Source: CAYZIC01 sp964478335
Lineage (GTDB): Bacteria; Verrucomicrobiota; Kiritimatiellia; RFP12; DVOR01
Direction of reading: 5' to 3'
Assembly (NCBI GenBank): GCA_964478335.1
Contig: CAYZIC010000037.1
Location: 1 to 19,574 of the forward strand
DNA length: 19,574 bases
Each line of letters opens with the position of its first letter. The first letter of the stretch is position 1. The position numbers were made by a program, and so were the translations under genes. Below the pieces are notes generated by a model. It saw only the letters and a program-made list of their open reading frames with translations, did no database searches and was not told the origin of the DNA. Positions 7,756 through 15,367 of this stretch are shown one piece after another.

Positions 7756-8004
7756 TTATTCAGCCTTGGGGGTATCGTCCTTGGGGGTATCGTCGCCATC
7801 AAGGTCGTCGCGCAGAGCTTGGGCTTCTTCAGCGGCAGCCTTTTGACCTTCTTTGATACCACGCTTGAATTCGCCAGAGCTACGTCCTAAAGAACGCGCA
7901 ATCTCTGGGATTTTCTTTGCGCCGAATAGGACGACGATGACGATGATGATGACGAGTAGCTCAGGGCCGCTTGGCATACCAAATGCAAGGATAGGGTTTA
8001 ACAT
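7756..8004 (-). CDS. tatA: Twin-arginine translocase subunit TatA
   Basis: Pore-forming subunit of the Tat pathway, which exports folded proteins across the inner membrane. Of 82 residues, GPELL (13-17) and a membrane helix (about 15-28) are followed by the FGAKKIPEIARSLG hinge and amphipathic helix (27-40) and then an acidic, Ala-rich tail. The tail ends in DDTPKDDTPK, the product of a 15-bp duplication. A TatA/E rather than TatB identity is favoured by the FG..KIPE motif and short length. No tatC lies in the window. AAAGGA precedes the ATG; smpB lies 25 bases upstream. Confidence 0.93.
   Translation of the reverse strand: MLNPILAFGMPSGPELLVIIIVIVVLFGAKKIPEIARSLGRSSGEFKRGIKEGQKAAAEEAQALRDDLDGDDTPKDDTPKAE
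7764..7793. repeat. 15-bp tandem duplication in tatA tail
   Basis: Two perfect copies of CCTTGGGGGTATCGT (plus strand), giving the duplicated pentapeptide DDTPK. In frame, so harmless to the reading frame. Confidence 0.9.
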
Positions 8005-8029
8005 AGGTCGATTCCTTTACTTTTCACAC

Positions 8030-8509
8030 TTATCGATAGGCCGCAATCGCGCGCTTAGCAGCACGGTCGGCATCTCGACTTTTGATCGCTTCGCGTTTAT
8101 CATAGAGGTCTTTACCCTGACAGAGCGCCACCTCGACCTTGATCAAGCCTTTGGCATTGAGGTAGATCTTGAGCGGGATGAGGGAGAGGCCTTTTTGCTC
8201 GACGCGAGCTTTTAATTTGAGGATTTCCTTCTTATGCATGAGCAATCGCCTGGTGCGCAGCGCGTCATGGTTATAGCGATTGCCAAATTCATAAGGAGGA
8301 ATGCGCACTTGCATGATATAGAGTTGGTTTTCTGGTGTGATTTTGCACCATGAGCCAAGCAGGCCGCCCTCGCCATTGCGCAGGACTTTGACTTCGGTCC
8401 CAACCAATTCAATACCCGCCTCGAATTTCTCGAGGATGGTATAGTCGTGGCGCGCCTTTCTATTTTCAACAAGGGTGCCAGAGCGGTTTTGCTTTTGCTT
8501 AGTAGCCAT
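8030..8509 (-). CDS. smpB: SsrA (tmRNA)-binding protein SmpB
   Basis: Binds tmRNA and brings it to stalled ribosomes for trans-translation. The 159 residues match the family length. ENRKARHDY (15-23), EAGIELVGTEVK (30-41) and the late QGKDLYDKREAIKSRDADR motif are all intact, with a basic C-terminal tail that normally fills the empty mRNA channel. It begins 18 bases after rpoZ with little ribosome-binding sequence, suggesting coupled translation in the operon. No tmRNA gene is visible in the window. Confidence 0.98.
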   Translation of the reverse strand: MATKQKQNRSGTLVENRKARHDYTILEKFEAGIELVGTEVKVLRNGEGGLLGSWCKITPENQLYIMQVRIPPYEFGNRYNHDALRTRRLLMHKKEILKLKARVEQKGLSLIPLKIYLNAKGLIKVEVALCQGKDLYDKREAIKSRDADRAAKRAIAAYR

Positions 8510-8527
8510 TACTCTGTCTATCTACAA

Positions 8528-8776
8528 TTAGCTGCGAGACCAGCGGGTTTGCTCTTCTTCCTTTTGAGCAATCAAATCAAAGTCGACCTCAGCGGTGAGC
8601 AGACCCTCTGCAATTTCACGCAAAGCAATGTCGGCCTTGTCTTCGCCTGGCCCCAAAGGACGCACAAAGGGACGTTCGCCGCGGTTGAGCTGGCGGGTAC
8701 GTTGAGAAACCAAGTTAATGAGCACGGGGATGCTAGAGATACGTGCACGGGCTTTATCAATCATTTCTGAATTCAC
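8528..8776 (-). CDS. rpoZ: DNA-directed RNA polymerase omega subunit
   Basis: Small subunit that helps assemble RNA polymerase by holding beta-prime. The GTG at 8776 gives 82 residues, starting VNSEMIDKARARIS. It is chosen because AAGGAG stands six bases before it; the next ATG (MIDKAR) is too far from that site, and a longer frame up to 8851 would run through the promoter. Omega features: PVLINLVSQRTRQLNRG (about 17-33) and DIALREIAEGLL (49-60). The C-terminus is short and charged. First gene of the cluster rpoZ-smpB-tatA-rsmE-tgt-yajC-secDF. Confidence 0.85.
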   Translation of the reverse strand: MNSEMIDKARARISSIPVLINLVSQRTRQLNRGERPFVRPLGPGEDKADIALREIAEGLLTAEVDFDLIAQKEEEQTRWSRS

Positions 8777-8809
8777 GATGGACTCCTTTTTGTGTCTGAA
8801 TGGTTGGTT

Positions 8810-8838
8810 AGTATAGAATAATGCGTAGCAAATGTCAA
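8810..8838 (-). promoter_or_regulatory. Near-consensus sigma70 promoter for the rpoZ-secDF cluster
   Basis: TTGACA (8833-8838, perfect) and TATACT (8810-8815, five of six) are separated by exactly 17 bases on the minus strand. Transcription would begin near 8803, leaving a leader of about 26 bases before the rpoZ GTG. No other equally good promoter was noticed in the cluster, so it probably drives all seven genes. Confidence 0.85.
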
Positions 8839-8872
8839 CTAGAAATATCAAAAGTACTTTATTATAGTAGCT

Positions 8873-10228
8873 CTAGTAGCTAAAAAAGAGCTCAGTTCGG
8901 CCAAAGAGGACCAGATCGTCCTCCTTAAAGTAATCGCCACTTTTAAGGTAATCAAACATGAGGCGCAGGGTAATGGAGCCTCTTTTCTTACCATCCATGT
9001 CGATTAAATCCTTCACGATGGGGCATTCTGCCTTGATTCTGCCGAGCCATCCCATCTGCGATTGACTCGATCCTTGGCCCCAGTCGTTGGCATTGGCGAG
9101 ATAGATGGGGCCAGTGTAAGTTTCAAATACGAGACCATCTCGGTGCTTGAGCGTCATGCCCACGTGTGGGTAAAAGCTATTGGTCCAATAGCCGCCACCA
9201 CCATACATGGGGGCGGCCAATGCGCAGAGGACTTCGCTCTGAGGGACCCCGCGCCCAAAGATGGGATTCCAGGCGTGGACATTTCCCTCGCCTTCGCCAC
9301 CGGAGAAATAGGTATAGGCGGCAAAGCAAGCTGGCGACCAGGCTCCGCGCTGGGCCAGGGGCAAGCTGACCTTGGCGTGATTCATCATCGAGAGAATGAT
9401 GCGATCGTCATCGGTTTCGCCGAATTGTCCTGCGAGCTCAAATTCGTAGGCGAGCTGATCCTTGGTGGGCTTCTTGACATAACGTAGGCCAACGGTCATC
9501 AGGTTAAGGCCTGCATATTTACCATCGTCGCCTTGGCGTTTATAGACGGCATAGAGATCGAGCTGACCAGTGGGGTGATTGAGGTCGCCTTGGGCGATTT
9601 CGGCATAGAGTCCAAGAGCCGCATCGTAAGCATCGTCATCTCTGCCGCGCGAAAAGAGCGGCACGTGGTCGGTCTTGATACCCTCGCTGTGGCCCACCGT
9701 CAAATCGGTGTGCGCACTATTGTACAGCGCAAAGTAGTGCAGCGTGGTCCTCTCGCCAATGGCCTGCTCATAGGTCACACCATCAAAGTAGCCACTACGC
9801 GAACCATCCCCCGCCGAGGGATCCACAAAGAGCATGGGCGAGCCAAAGGTAAAGTCTTGGCGCCCGATGCGCAGCTTGCCCAGCTGCACATAGAGATTGT
9901 CGACAAAGAGCTCATCAGGGAACGCCTTGGCTCGGCTATTGGTCGGGCGGATGTAGGAGCGCCATTCATTGCCCAAGCGCAAATAGACATAGCGATCCTC
10001 TTGGCCATACTTAAGCCACACGCGTGTCCTGACGCGGGTGTATTCGCTCTTGCCAGCATTGTTGCCGCCAGCAATCGGGAGATGGTTATACCACTCTTGG
10101 CGCACGCGAAAGTCCCCACCGATGTCAAAGCTCGCCGCGTCAGTAGCCCACAACGATGCCGCCCAGCAGCAGGTTACCCCCAGTGCCAGTCGAACAACTG
10201 CCTTTGTCCATGCGTGATAGTGTGCCAT
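8873..10228 (-). CDS. Outer-membrane beta-barrel, porin/alginate-export-like (paralogue 2)
   Basis: A 451-residue predicted exported outer-membrane barrel. The ATG at 10228 directly follows a TTG at 10231 that could extend it by one residue. A signal peptide covers about 1-28 (hydrophobic core LALGVTCCWAASLW). The mature protein alternates polar and aromatic residues as barrel strands do, with RVRTRVWLKYG, ELFVDNLYV and IGRQDFTFG as landmarks. It ends FFSY, with the terminal aromatic residue typical for BAM-folded barrels. It is clearly similar along its whole length to the gene just upstream (10250-11626), with a 21-base gap. The RxRxRxW...GRQ pattern recalls the alginate-export porin family. 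The transported compound is unknown. Confidence 0.7.
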   Translation of the reverse strand: MAHYHAWTKAVVRLALGVTCCWAASLWATDAASFDIGGDFRVRQEWYNHLPIAGGNNAGKSEYTRVRTRVWLKYGQEDRYVYLRLGNEWRSYIRPTNSRAKAFPDELFVDNLYVQLGKLRIGRQDFTFGSPMLFVDPSAGDGSRSGYFDGVTYEQAIGERTTLHYFALYNSAHTDLTVGHSEGIKTDHVPLFSRGRDDDAYDAALGLYAEIAQGDLNHPTGQLDLYAVYKRQGDDGKYAGLNLMTVGLRYVKKPTKDQLAYEFELAGQFGETDDDRIILSMMNHAKVSLPLAQRGAWSPACFAAYTYFSGGEGEGNVHAWNPIFGRGVPQSEVLCALAAPMYGGGGYWTNSFYPHVGMTLKHRDGLVFETYTGPIYLANANDWGQGSSQSQMGWLGRIKAECPIVKDLIDMDGKKRGSITLRLMFDYLKSGDYFKEDDLVLFGRTELFFSY

Positions 10229-10249
10229 CAACTAATCCAATCGAATCTA

Positions 10250-11626
10250 TTAGTAGGTGAAGAGCAACTGCGTCTGAGCAAAGAGCGCCAGGTCGTCTTC
10301 CTTAAAGTAGTCGCCCGGGTTGAGGACGTCGATCATCATGCGCCAATCGAGGCTGCCCCGTGGGCCATTGTCGGTCTCAAACATCCCCTTAGCAATCGGG
10401 CAATTAAAGATCGCACGGCCGAGCCAGCCCATGCTGTGGGTTTCATCGCCACCCCCGCAACGGTCAGCCGTCGCAGCAAAGAGTGGACCAGTGGACAGCT
10501 CCACGGAGGGTCCCTCATCGCGGCTTACACGAAAACCGATCGACGGGAAAAAGGTGTTCGACCAGGTGCCGCAACCATAGATCGTCGAGGCCGTGATGAT
10601 CATGACTTCGCTTTCATCCATCGCGCCAGCAAAGTTATCGCGCCAATCGTAAGAACGGTTCTTGCTATTGCCGCCCGAGGCATAGACATACATTGCCAAA
10701 AGCTCTGGCGACCAGCTGCCCTGCTTGCTCAGCGCATAGGTAAAGCGGCCGACATTCATCATCGCCAAGAGCGTACGGCCATCATCGATGCGACCAGCCT
10801 GAGCCGCGATTTCCCAATCCACACGCAGCGCATCAGTGAGCTGCGCGAGCACACGCGTGCCGCCAGTCACCATCTTGAGTCCTTCGCCAGGATTGCGCTT
10901 GCTGTGGGTAAAGGGCACAGCAGCCTCATCATCGCCCTGCATCTTACCAATCACGTAATACTCAGAGGTCAACTCTTCGCTATGCTCGTGGGTGAAATAG
11001 GCACCAATCGCCGCATCATAGTAATCATCCCCACCAAAGGGAGAGAAGATATTAAAGTGTTCATCCGTGCCCTTAGCGTGGCCGAGCACGGGATTCCAGC
11101 GCGCATCATTATAGAGGGCAAAGTAGCGCGCTGTGGTCTTTTCGCTCAGGCGATGAGTCAAGGTCAAGCCATTAAAGTAGCCACTCGTGCTACCATCCAT
11201 CCCAGTCGGGTCCATCGTCAAATACTGCGAACCAAAGGTAAAGTCTTGGCGCCCGATGCGCAAATCCCAATCCCCACCCCAGATCTCGCTAAAGTCCACA
11301 TAGAGATTGTCAATAAAGAGCTCACTAGGAAAGGTGCGATTCGGCTTATTGTCCGGCGCGATGTAGTGGCGCCATTCATTGCCAAAGCGCACATAAAAGG
11401 TCGCGTGTTCACCCGCATACTGCATCCACAGACGCGTACGAATGCGGTAATAGCTCTGATCGTCCCATTGCGCCCCATCAGCCATCGGCACAAACTTGTA
11501 CCATTCGTTACGCCAGCGGAAGTCACCGCCCATGTCAAACCCTTTTTTATCTACTCCAGCGGCAAAGAGCGAGGTGGTCATTAATGTGATGATACAGGCG
11601 AAACGGGACAAGCTAACAATCTTCAT
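10250..11626 (-). CDS. Outer-membrane beta-barrel, porin/alginate-export-like (paralogue 1)
   Basis: 458 residues with a signal peptide to about residue 23 (FACIITLMTTSLFAA), then a predicted beta-barrel. Shared blocks with the downstream paralogue: GGDFRWRNEWY, RIRTRLWMQY, FGNEWRHYI, ELFIDNLYV, IGRQDFTFGS, YFALYN, MGWLGR and the C-terminal GDYFKEDDLALF. It ends LFTY, again an aromatic terminus. Between the small-basic-protein terminator and this ATG lie only about 50 AT-rich bases. TTGGGG and TATAGA 17 bases apart could form a weak promoter overlapping that terminator, but I am not sure of it; no good ribosome binding site is visible. Family assignment is by pattern only. Confidence 0.7.
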   Translation of the reverse strand: MKIVSLSRFACIITLMTTSLFAAGVDKKGFDMGGDFRWRNEWYKFVPMADGAQWDDQSYYRIRTRLWMQYAGEHATFYVRFGNEWRHYIAPDNKPNRTFPSELFIDNLYVDFSEIWGGDWDLRIGRQDFTFGSQYLTMDPTGMDGSTSGYFNGLTLTHRLSEKTTARYFALYNDARWNPVLGHAKGTDEHFNIFSPFGGDDYYDAAIGAYFTHEHSEELTSEYYVIGKMQGDDEAAVPFTHSKRNPGEGLKMVTGGTRVLAQLTDALRVDWEIAAQAGRIDDGRTLLAMMNVGRFTYALSKQGSWSPELLAMYVYASGGNSKNRSYDWRDNFAGAMDESEVMIITASTIYGCGTWSNTFFPSIGFRVSRDEGPSVELSTGPLFAATADRCGGGDETHSMGWLGRAIFNCPIAKGMFETDNGPRGSLDWRMMIDVLNPGDYFKEDDLALFAQTQLLFTY

Positions 11627-11677
11627 GCTACGACAATCTATTTCTATTGAATGGTTATTTAATCTATATAAAGAGAA

Positions 11678-11715
11678 AGCCGACGCCCCAAGTCATAAAC
11701 TGGGAATCGTCGGCT
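11678..11715 (-). terminator. Intrinsic terminator after the small basic protein gene
   Basis: Arms AGCCGACG (11678-11685) and CGTCGGCT (11708-11715) form an eight-pair stem. The transcript continues TTTCTCTTTATAT, a T-rich tract. It starts 18 bases after the stop at 11734. Inner CCC/GGG pairing can extend the stem. Confidence 0.8.
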
Positions 11716-11733
11716 ACTCACGAGGTGCCTGAA

Positions 11734-11889
11734 TTAGGCTTCTGGCATGGTCTTACGCAGACCGAGACCGCGATCGCCGTCTTGCCATTGACCACGCTTG
11801 ATCAAAAGGTTGATGCGTTCAAAACGCTTCAACACATTGCGCTTGGCAGTGATCTTGCTGGAACCTTTTAAGCTTCTATGCTGGCTCAT
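11734..11889 (-). CDS. Small basic protein of the Verrucomicrobia/Chlamydia type
   Basis: A 51-residue, strongly basic protein starting MSQHRSLKGSSKITAKRNVL. The pattern S.H.SL.G..K....RNVL.R.ERI..L...G.W..G....GL.K is that of the short basic protein family conserved between Verrucomicrobia and Chlamydiae (TIGR04137, as I recall). Its function is not established; size and charge suggest RNA or ribosome contact, which is inference. GGAGAAG lies seven bases before the ATG. It has its own promoter (11985-12013), a leader of about 90 bases and a terminator, so it is a single-gene unit. It is a useful marker of the organism's phylum. Confidence 0.85.
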   Translation of the reverse strand: MSQHRSLKGSSKITAKRNVLKRFERINLLIKRGQWQDGDRGLGLRKTMPEA

Positions 11890-11908
11890 TGTACTTCTCC
11901 ATGGTTGA

Positions 11909-11946
11909 TCTCTAGTCCCAAAAGCATGCTCTCAGGTCGCTAGAGA
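11909..11946 (-). promoter_or_regulatory. Leader hairpin of the small basic protein gene
   Basis: TCTCTAG (11909-11915) and CTAGAGA (11940-11946) can pair around a 24-base loop in the 5' leader, ending some 20 bases before the start codon. The ribosome binding site stays outside the stem. Possible mRNA stabiliser or autoregulatory site; only the inverted repeat is seen. Confidence 0.35.
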
Positions 11947-11984
11947 CAGGTTCATAAACCTAATACTTCTCAAAATGTCGCACC

Positions 11985-12013
11985 AACATAGCACATTTCT
12001 CTTAGATATGCAA
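11985..12013 (-). promoter_or_regulatory. Sigma70-type promoter for the small basic protein gene
   Basis: TTGCAT (12008-12013) and TATGTT (11985-11990) with a 17-base spacer, in the most AT-rich part of the spacer. Predicted start near 11978, giving a leader of about 90 bases. Confidence 0.6.
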
Positions 12014-12119
12014 CAAGAAAAAGCATAAAAGCAGCAAAATAATGCCTCAAAGCGGCCAAATTCCCCCTCTAACCACAGAAACACCCCCCACCTAGAGCAC
12101 GATCACCGAGTGAGGCACA

Positions 12120-12311
12120 AGCGCCTGCGGCGGGCAGGACGGAGGGTGGATTGAGATAGATCGAGTCAGGGACATTGGGGCTTCGCCAGCCCCAAAACCC
12201 TGGCAGAGCGTCGCTCCGCTAGCTCTGTGATGGGGGCGTCTGCCCCCATGCCCCTGAGCCAGACGTGGCCGTCCGGCGACCGAACAAAATATACGGCAGG
12301 GGCAAGCCCCT
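12120..12311. repeat. Intergenic repeat element, copy B
   Basis: Same orientation as copy A (144-328), with identical blocks 12257-12311 (55 bp) and 12202-12223 (22 bp). Its own stems are better paired than those of copy A: TTGGGGCT/AGCCCCAA around 12175-12195 and GGGGGCGTCTGCCCCC near 12232-12247. The differences between copies fall largely within stems that still pair, which suggests the fold is kept. Confidence 0.75.
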
Positions 12312-12362
12312 AAAGCCTCTACTGGCAGTCTTGCGAGCGCAGCGAGCTCAATGCTTGGTGCT

Positions 12363-12383
12363 AGAGGCGGGGAACCTGCCTCT
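12363..12383 (-). terminator. Possible terminator of the MATE gene
   Basis: AGAGGCGGG and CCTGCCTCT form a nine-pair stem (one G-U) with a three-base loop, about 40 bases beyond the MATE stop. The sequence after it on the minus strand lacks a T-run, so it may only protect the 3' end. Confidence 0.4.
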
Positions 12384-12424
12384 TAATGCCTGATGCTTGT
12401 TGCGGGCGAGCGCAGCGAGCCTCG

Positions 12425-13801
12425 CTAGATTAGCTTGGAGGCTTGCCAGGTATTGCTCTGCCAGCGCCAGGTCATGCCGATGCCGATGAGGGTCACGCAG
12501 ACGGGCAGGGTGAGCCATAGGGGGATGATCGTGCCGTAGATATAGTAGGCGGCGACAACCAAGGGCAACCAAAAGCAGCTGTTGCTGATGGTGACAAAAT
12601 AGAGGACAAAGCGGGTATCGCCGGTGCCTTTGAGGGCACCGCCAAGGATGATATTAAAGGTGTCAAAAAAGCCCCAGCAGATAAAGATCAGGATCATCCA
12701 GTGGCTCAACGCAAGAAATGTCGCCAGGTCAAAGGTGCTACTGGGCGCTCTAAAGGCCATGAGGATGGGGCGTTCAAAGGCTAAGATGGCAATCGCGACG
12801 AGGGTCATGTAGATGAGGCCGAGGATTTCTGCGGACCAACCGGCGCGTTTGGTGGCGGCGAGGTCGCCTTCTCCTCGGAATTTACCGGTGAGTGCGCCTG
12901 CGGCCATGCCGATGCCCATGAGGGGGGCGAAGACAAGGTTGTTGATGCTAAAGCAGACGTTGCTGGCTGCAAAGCTCAAGGGATCGGTCTTGCCGGTGAT
13001 CATGACAAAGATGGTGAAGGTCAAGACGTCCAAAAAGACGTGCAGGCCTGCGGGCGTGCCGAAGCGGGCGATTTGCCACGAGAGGTCGGGCTTAAAGGTG
13101 AGGGCGACCTTTTTGCGGAAGCCGCCTTTAAAGAGCGGGTGAACAAAGACTGCTGTGCCCAAAATCAGCGTGGTGACCAATTGGCCCGTCACGGTGGCCC
13201 AGGCGGCACCAGCAATGCCCAGCTCGGGGAAGCCCCATGCGCCAAAGATCAAGGCGTAGTCCAGGGCGATGTTGGTGACATTGCCCACGATATTGGCCAC
13301 GAGCACCAACCGCGTAAAGCCGCGGCCTGTAAAGAAGCCAGAGAATGAGGCCGCCAGAGGCAACAGAGCGCCACCGAGCATCAAGATCGAGAAGTAGCTC
13401 TTTTCTGCGGCGTAGATAGCTGGCGCGTGGCCAACGAGACCCATGATCCAATTGCCCACAGGAATAGACAGGAGCATCAGCGGCAAGGCGATTGCCGAGA
13501 GCCAGATCCCCTGCCCCAACGCTCGAGCGCACGAGGCGGGTTTGCCAGCGCCATGATACTGCGCGACAAAGGTCCCACTGTAGCCGATGGCGTTTTGGAA
13601 GAATGAGATAATGAGGAATGAGAACATCGCCGCAGGCAATGCCGCCTGGATGGCGACATCCGAGTAGCGCGCCAAGAAGATGCGGTCGACGAATTGCATA
13701 ATGGCCATTGATGCCATTGAGAGAGCCAGGGGCCAAGCCATGGTAAAGGCTTCACGCAGACCACCCTTTTGATTGAGGGTGGAGTGGAGGGAGTATGTCA
13801 T
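12425..13801 (-). CDS. MATE-family multidrug/metabolite efflux transporter
   Basis: Inner-membrane antiporter that exports cationic drugs or metabolites using a sodium or proton gradient. Starting at the ATG at 13801 it has 458 residues and about twelve membrane helices, the normal family size. Landmarks: AIMQFVDRIFLARYS in the first helix, QYHGAGKP in the first loop, and NIALDYALIFGAWGFPELG followed by IAGAAWAT in the middle. GAGAAG lies about nine bases upstream of the ATG. A longer frame from a GTG at 13921 would translate through two hairpins and give an unrelated Pro/Arg-rich lead, so I reject it. It lies 159 bases after pcnB. The substrate is unknown. Confidence 0.92.
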   Translation of the reverse strand: MTYSLHSTLNQKGGLREAFTMAWPLALSMASMAIMQFVDRIFLARYSDVAIQAALPAAMFSFLIISFFQNAIGYSGTFVAQYHGAGKPASCARALGQGIWLSAIALPLMLLSIPVGNWIMGLVGHAPAIYAAEKSYFSILMLGGALLPLAASFSGFFTGRGFTRLVLVANIVGNVTNIALDYALIFGAWGFPELGIAGAAWATVTGQLVTTLILGTAVFVHPLFKGGFRKKVALTFKPDLSWQIARFGTPAGLHVFLDVLTFTIFVMITGKTDPLSFAASNVCFSINNLVFAPLMGIGMAAGALTGKFRGEGDLAATKRAGWSAEILGLIYMTLVAIAILAFERPILMAFRAPSSTFDLATFLALSHWMILIFICWGFFDTFNIILGGALKGTGDTRFVLYFVTISNSCFWLPLVVAAYYIYGTIIPLWLTLPVCVTLIGIGMTWRWQSNTWQASKLI

Positions 13802-13960
13802 TAGGGGTACTTCTCTACGACGCTCTTGCATCGTAGATTGGAGGCTCATTCCCCTACAGTGCGTAGGGGCAGGGGTTACGCCACGAGGAAACCTGTGAGG
13901 TCGTGGCGGTGCATCAAGCACGGTTGAGTCAAGGCTCGCCCACGGTGGGCGTAGCCTATT
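13802..13960. repeat. Hairpin cluster between pcnB and the MATE gene
   Basis: Three inverted repeats: CCCCTAC/GTAGGGG (13851-13869), CGCCACGA/TCGTGGCG (13879-13908), and a long GGCT-GCCCAC type stem at 13932-13957, only a few bases past the pcnB stop. The last may act as the pcnB 3' end, but no T-run follows. No gene is seen. Confidence 0.7.
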
Positions 13961-15328
13961 TTATGCAGAGGGCGGCGTCTCTACTGCTGGTGCGGATGCG
14001 CCATCTGCTGCCGGCTTACGACGCCTCCTAGTCGGGCGACGACGCGCCTGACGTGAATGTGGATTGGGGGGCAATCGCACGACCGTTTGGTCAGGGTTTT
14101 CGCGATCGACGCGAGTGAAGGCCTTTTCTTGGACCTCCTTGGCGATGGTGCGCCAGGCATCAATCTGATAGCTGGTATCGCCCTCGAGCTTGGCCACCAT
14201 TTCGGCAAAGTCGAGTGCTTCATTAAAGGCACCATAGGTGCAAAACTTGAAGCATCGCGCCGTCTTGGGGTTGGGGCGTTCTTTAAAGCGTGGCAAAAAT
14301 TCAAATAGATCAACCGCAGTCATCCAGACGGTACGAGGGAGCTTGTACTTGGTGACGACAGGGGCAAAGACCGCAGTGGCGACATCGTGCATCACGCGGC
14401 GATTGTCATTGCGGGGCGTTTGGGCCAATTGAGCGCGATAGAGCGGATAGTAGAGCATGGCAAATTTCACACCGTTGGTATGCTCACCCTCGGTTTGATC
14501 AAGGATTGAGAGAGCATCCCAAGTGGCTTGGCGATTAGCCTTGCTATCCAAAAAGTCACTCAGGCTTGGCAAGAGGGCTTTGAGGAGGTTGTAGTCGTAA
14601 GCGAGGTTAAAGGATACCGTGCTTGCACCAGTAACAAAGAGGCGCATGATCTCCTCGCACAGGCGCGAGGTAGAGGCATTGGAGATCTCGTGGGCAAATT
14701 TCTTAATGGCGCGCAGGTCTGCGCGGCAGATGGTGAAGTCAAGCTTGGCGGCAAAGCGCACGGCGCGCATCATGCGCACGGGATCTTCTCTAAAGCGAAT
14801 GCAGGGATCGCCGATCGTGCGGATGGTGCGTTTCTCGAGATCCTTGAGTCCACCGACATAGTCGATCACGCTGCGGTCTTTGATATTGTAAAAGAGGCCA
14901 TTGACGGTGAAGTCTCGGCGCAAGGCGTCTTCCTTAGGTGAGCCGTAGGTATTGTCGGCAAATTGGTAGAGGCCATGCTCGTCTTGGACCTGTTCGCTGG
15001 GGTCGGGTTGGCGGCGAAATGTCGCCGTCTCGAAGACCTTTTTGCCATAGACGATATGTGCGAGGCGAAAGCGCTTGCCGACGAGGAAGCAGTTCCTAAA
15101 GGCTCTGCGGATTTCATTAGGGCGGGCATCGGTGCCGATGTCAAAGTCTTTGGGCTCACGATGGAGGAGCAAATCACGCACGCTCCCGCCAACGAGGTAG
15201 GCTTCGTGGCCTAGGCTCGTGAGGCGAAATAAGATTTTGAGTGCGTCTGGATCTATATTCGCTCGTGACACGCAGTGGTCTTGACGGGGGACGGTCACGA
15301 GTTTGGGTTTTAAACTAAAAAGGGACAT
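13961..15328 (-). CDS. pcnB: Poly(A) polymerase I (PcnB type)
   Basis: Adds 3' poly(A) tails that mark bacterial RNA for decay. Of 455 residues, the class II nucleotidyltransferase core has YLVGGSVRDLLL (44-55), catalytic Asp61 and Asp63 in KDFDIGTDARP, and Asp139 in RRDFTVNGLFYN. FLVGKRFRLAHI (81-92) is the signature that separates poly(A) polymerases from CCA-adding enzymes, so I prefer PcnB; a CCA enzyme remains possible. A helical RNA-binding region follows, then a tail with a cluster of arginines (RQARRRPTRRRRKPA) and a Pro/Ala end, a feature also seen in other PcnB proteins. AAGGAAG lies four bases before the ATG. It is 39 bases after the exported transglutaminase-like gene. Confidence 0.93.
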   Translation of the reverse strand: MSLFSLKPKLVTVPRQDHCVSRANIDPDALKILFRLTSLGHEAYLVGGSVRDLLLHREPKDFDIGTDARPNEIRRAFRNCFLVGKRFRLAHIVYGKKVFETATFRRQPDPSEQVQDEHGLYQFADNTYGSPKEDALRRDFTVNGLFYNIKDRSVIDYVGGLKDLEKRTIRTIGDPCIRFREDPVRMMRAVRFAAKLDFTICRADLRAIKKFAHEISNASTSRLCEEIMRLFVTGASTVSFNLAYDYNLLKALLPSLSDFLDSKANRQATWDALSILDQTEGEHTNGVKFAMLYYPLYRAQLAQTPRNDNRRVMHDVATAVFAPVVTKYKLPRTVWMTAVDLFEFLPRFKERPNPKTARCFKFCTYGAFNEALDFAEMVAKLEGDTSYQIDAWRTIAKEVQEKAFTRVDRENPDQTVVRLPPNPHSRQARRRPTRRRRKPAADGASAPAVETPPSA

Positions 15329-15367
15329 GTATCTTCCTTAATTTCTTTCGCAATAGTTGGCAATTGC

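Larger units (their letters stand above)
12064..12424. other. Gene-free, hairpin-rich intergenic region between the MATE gene and the small basic protein promoter
   Basis: No gene. It contains repeat copy B and a CGCC-TGC-GGCG hairpin (12122-12132). GCGAGCGCAGCGAGC-type direct repeats lie near 12333 and 12406. A nine-pair hairpin at 12363-12383 lies about 40 bases past the MATE stop. The layout mirrors the spacer at 1-454. Confidence 0.7.

Noticed and set aside
8777..8851. A longer rpoZ frame starting near 8851
   Set aside because: It would contain the predicted promoter and the ribosome binding site of the GTG start, so it cannot be the translated form from that promoter.
9533..11584. A 683-codon open frame on the plus strand opposite both barrel genes
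   Set aside because: It is antisense to two paralogous genes that have signal peptides and family-like motifs. It contains the same antisense segment twice because the genes are duplicates, and it lacks any recognisable domain. Codon bias of the real genes explains it.
13802..13921. A 40-residue N-terminal extension of the MATE transporter from a GTG
   Set aside because: It would translate two inverted repeats into a Pro/Arg-rich lead not seen in the family; the ATG at 13801 gives the normal length.
13802..13960. A tRNA or small RNA gene between pcnB and MATE
   Set aside because: The stems do not form a cloverleaf, and no T-loop or CCA-like end is present.
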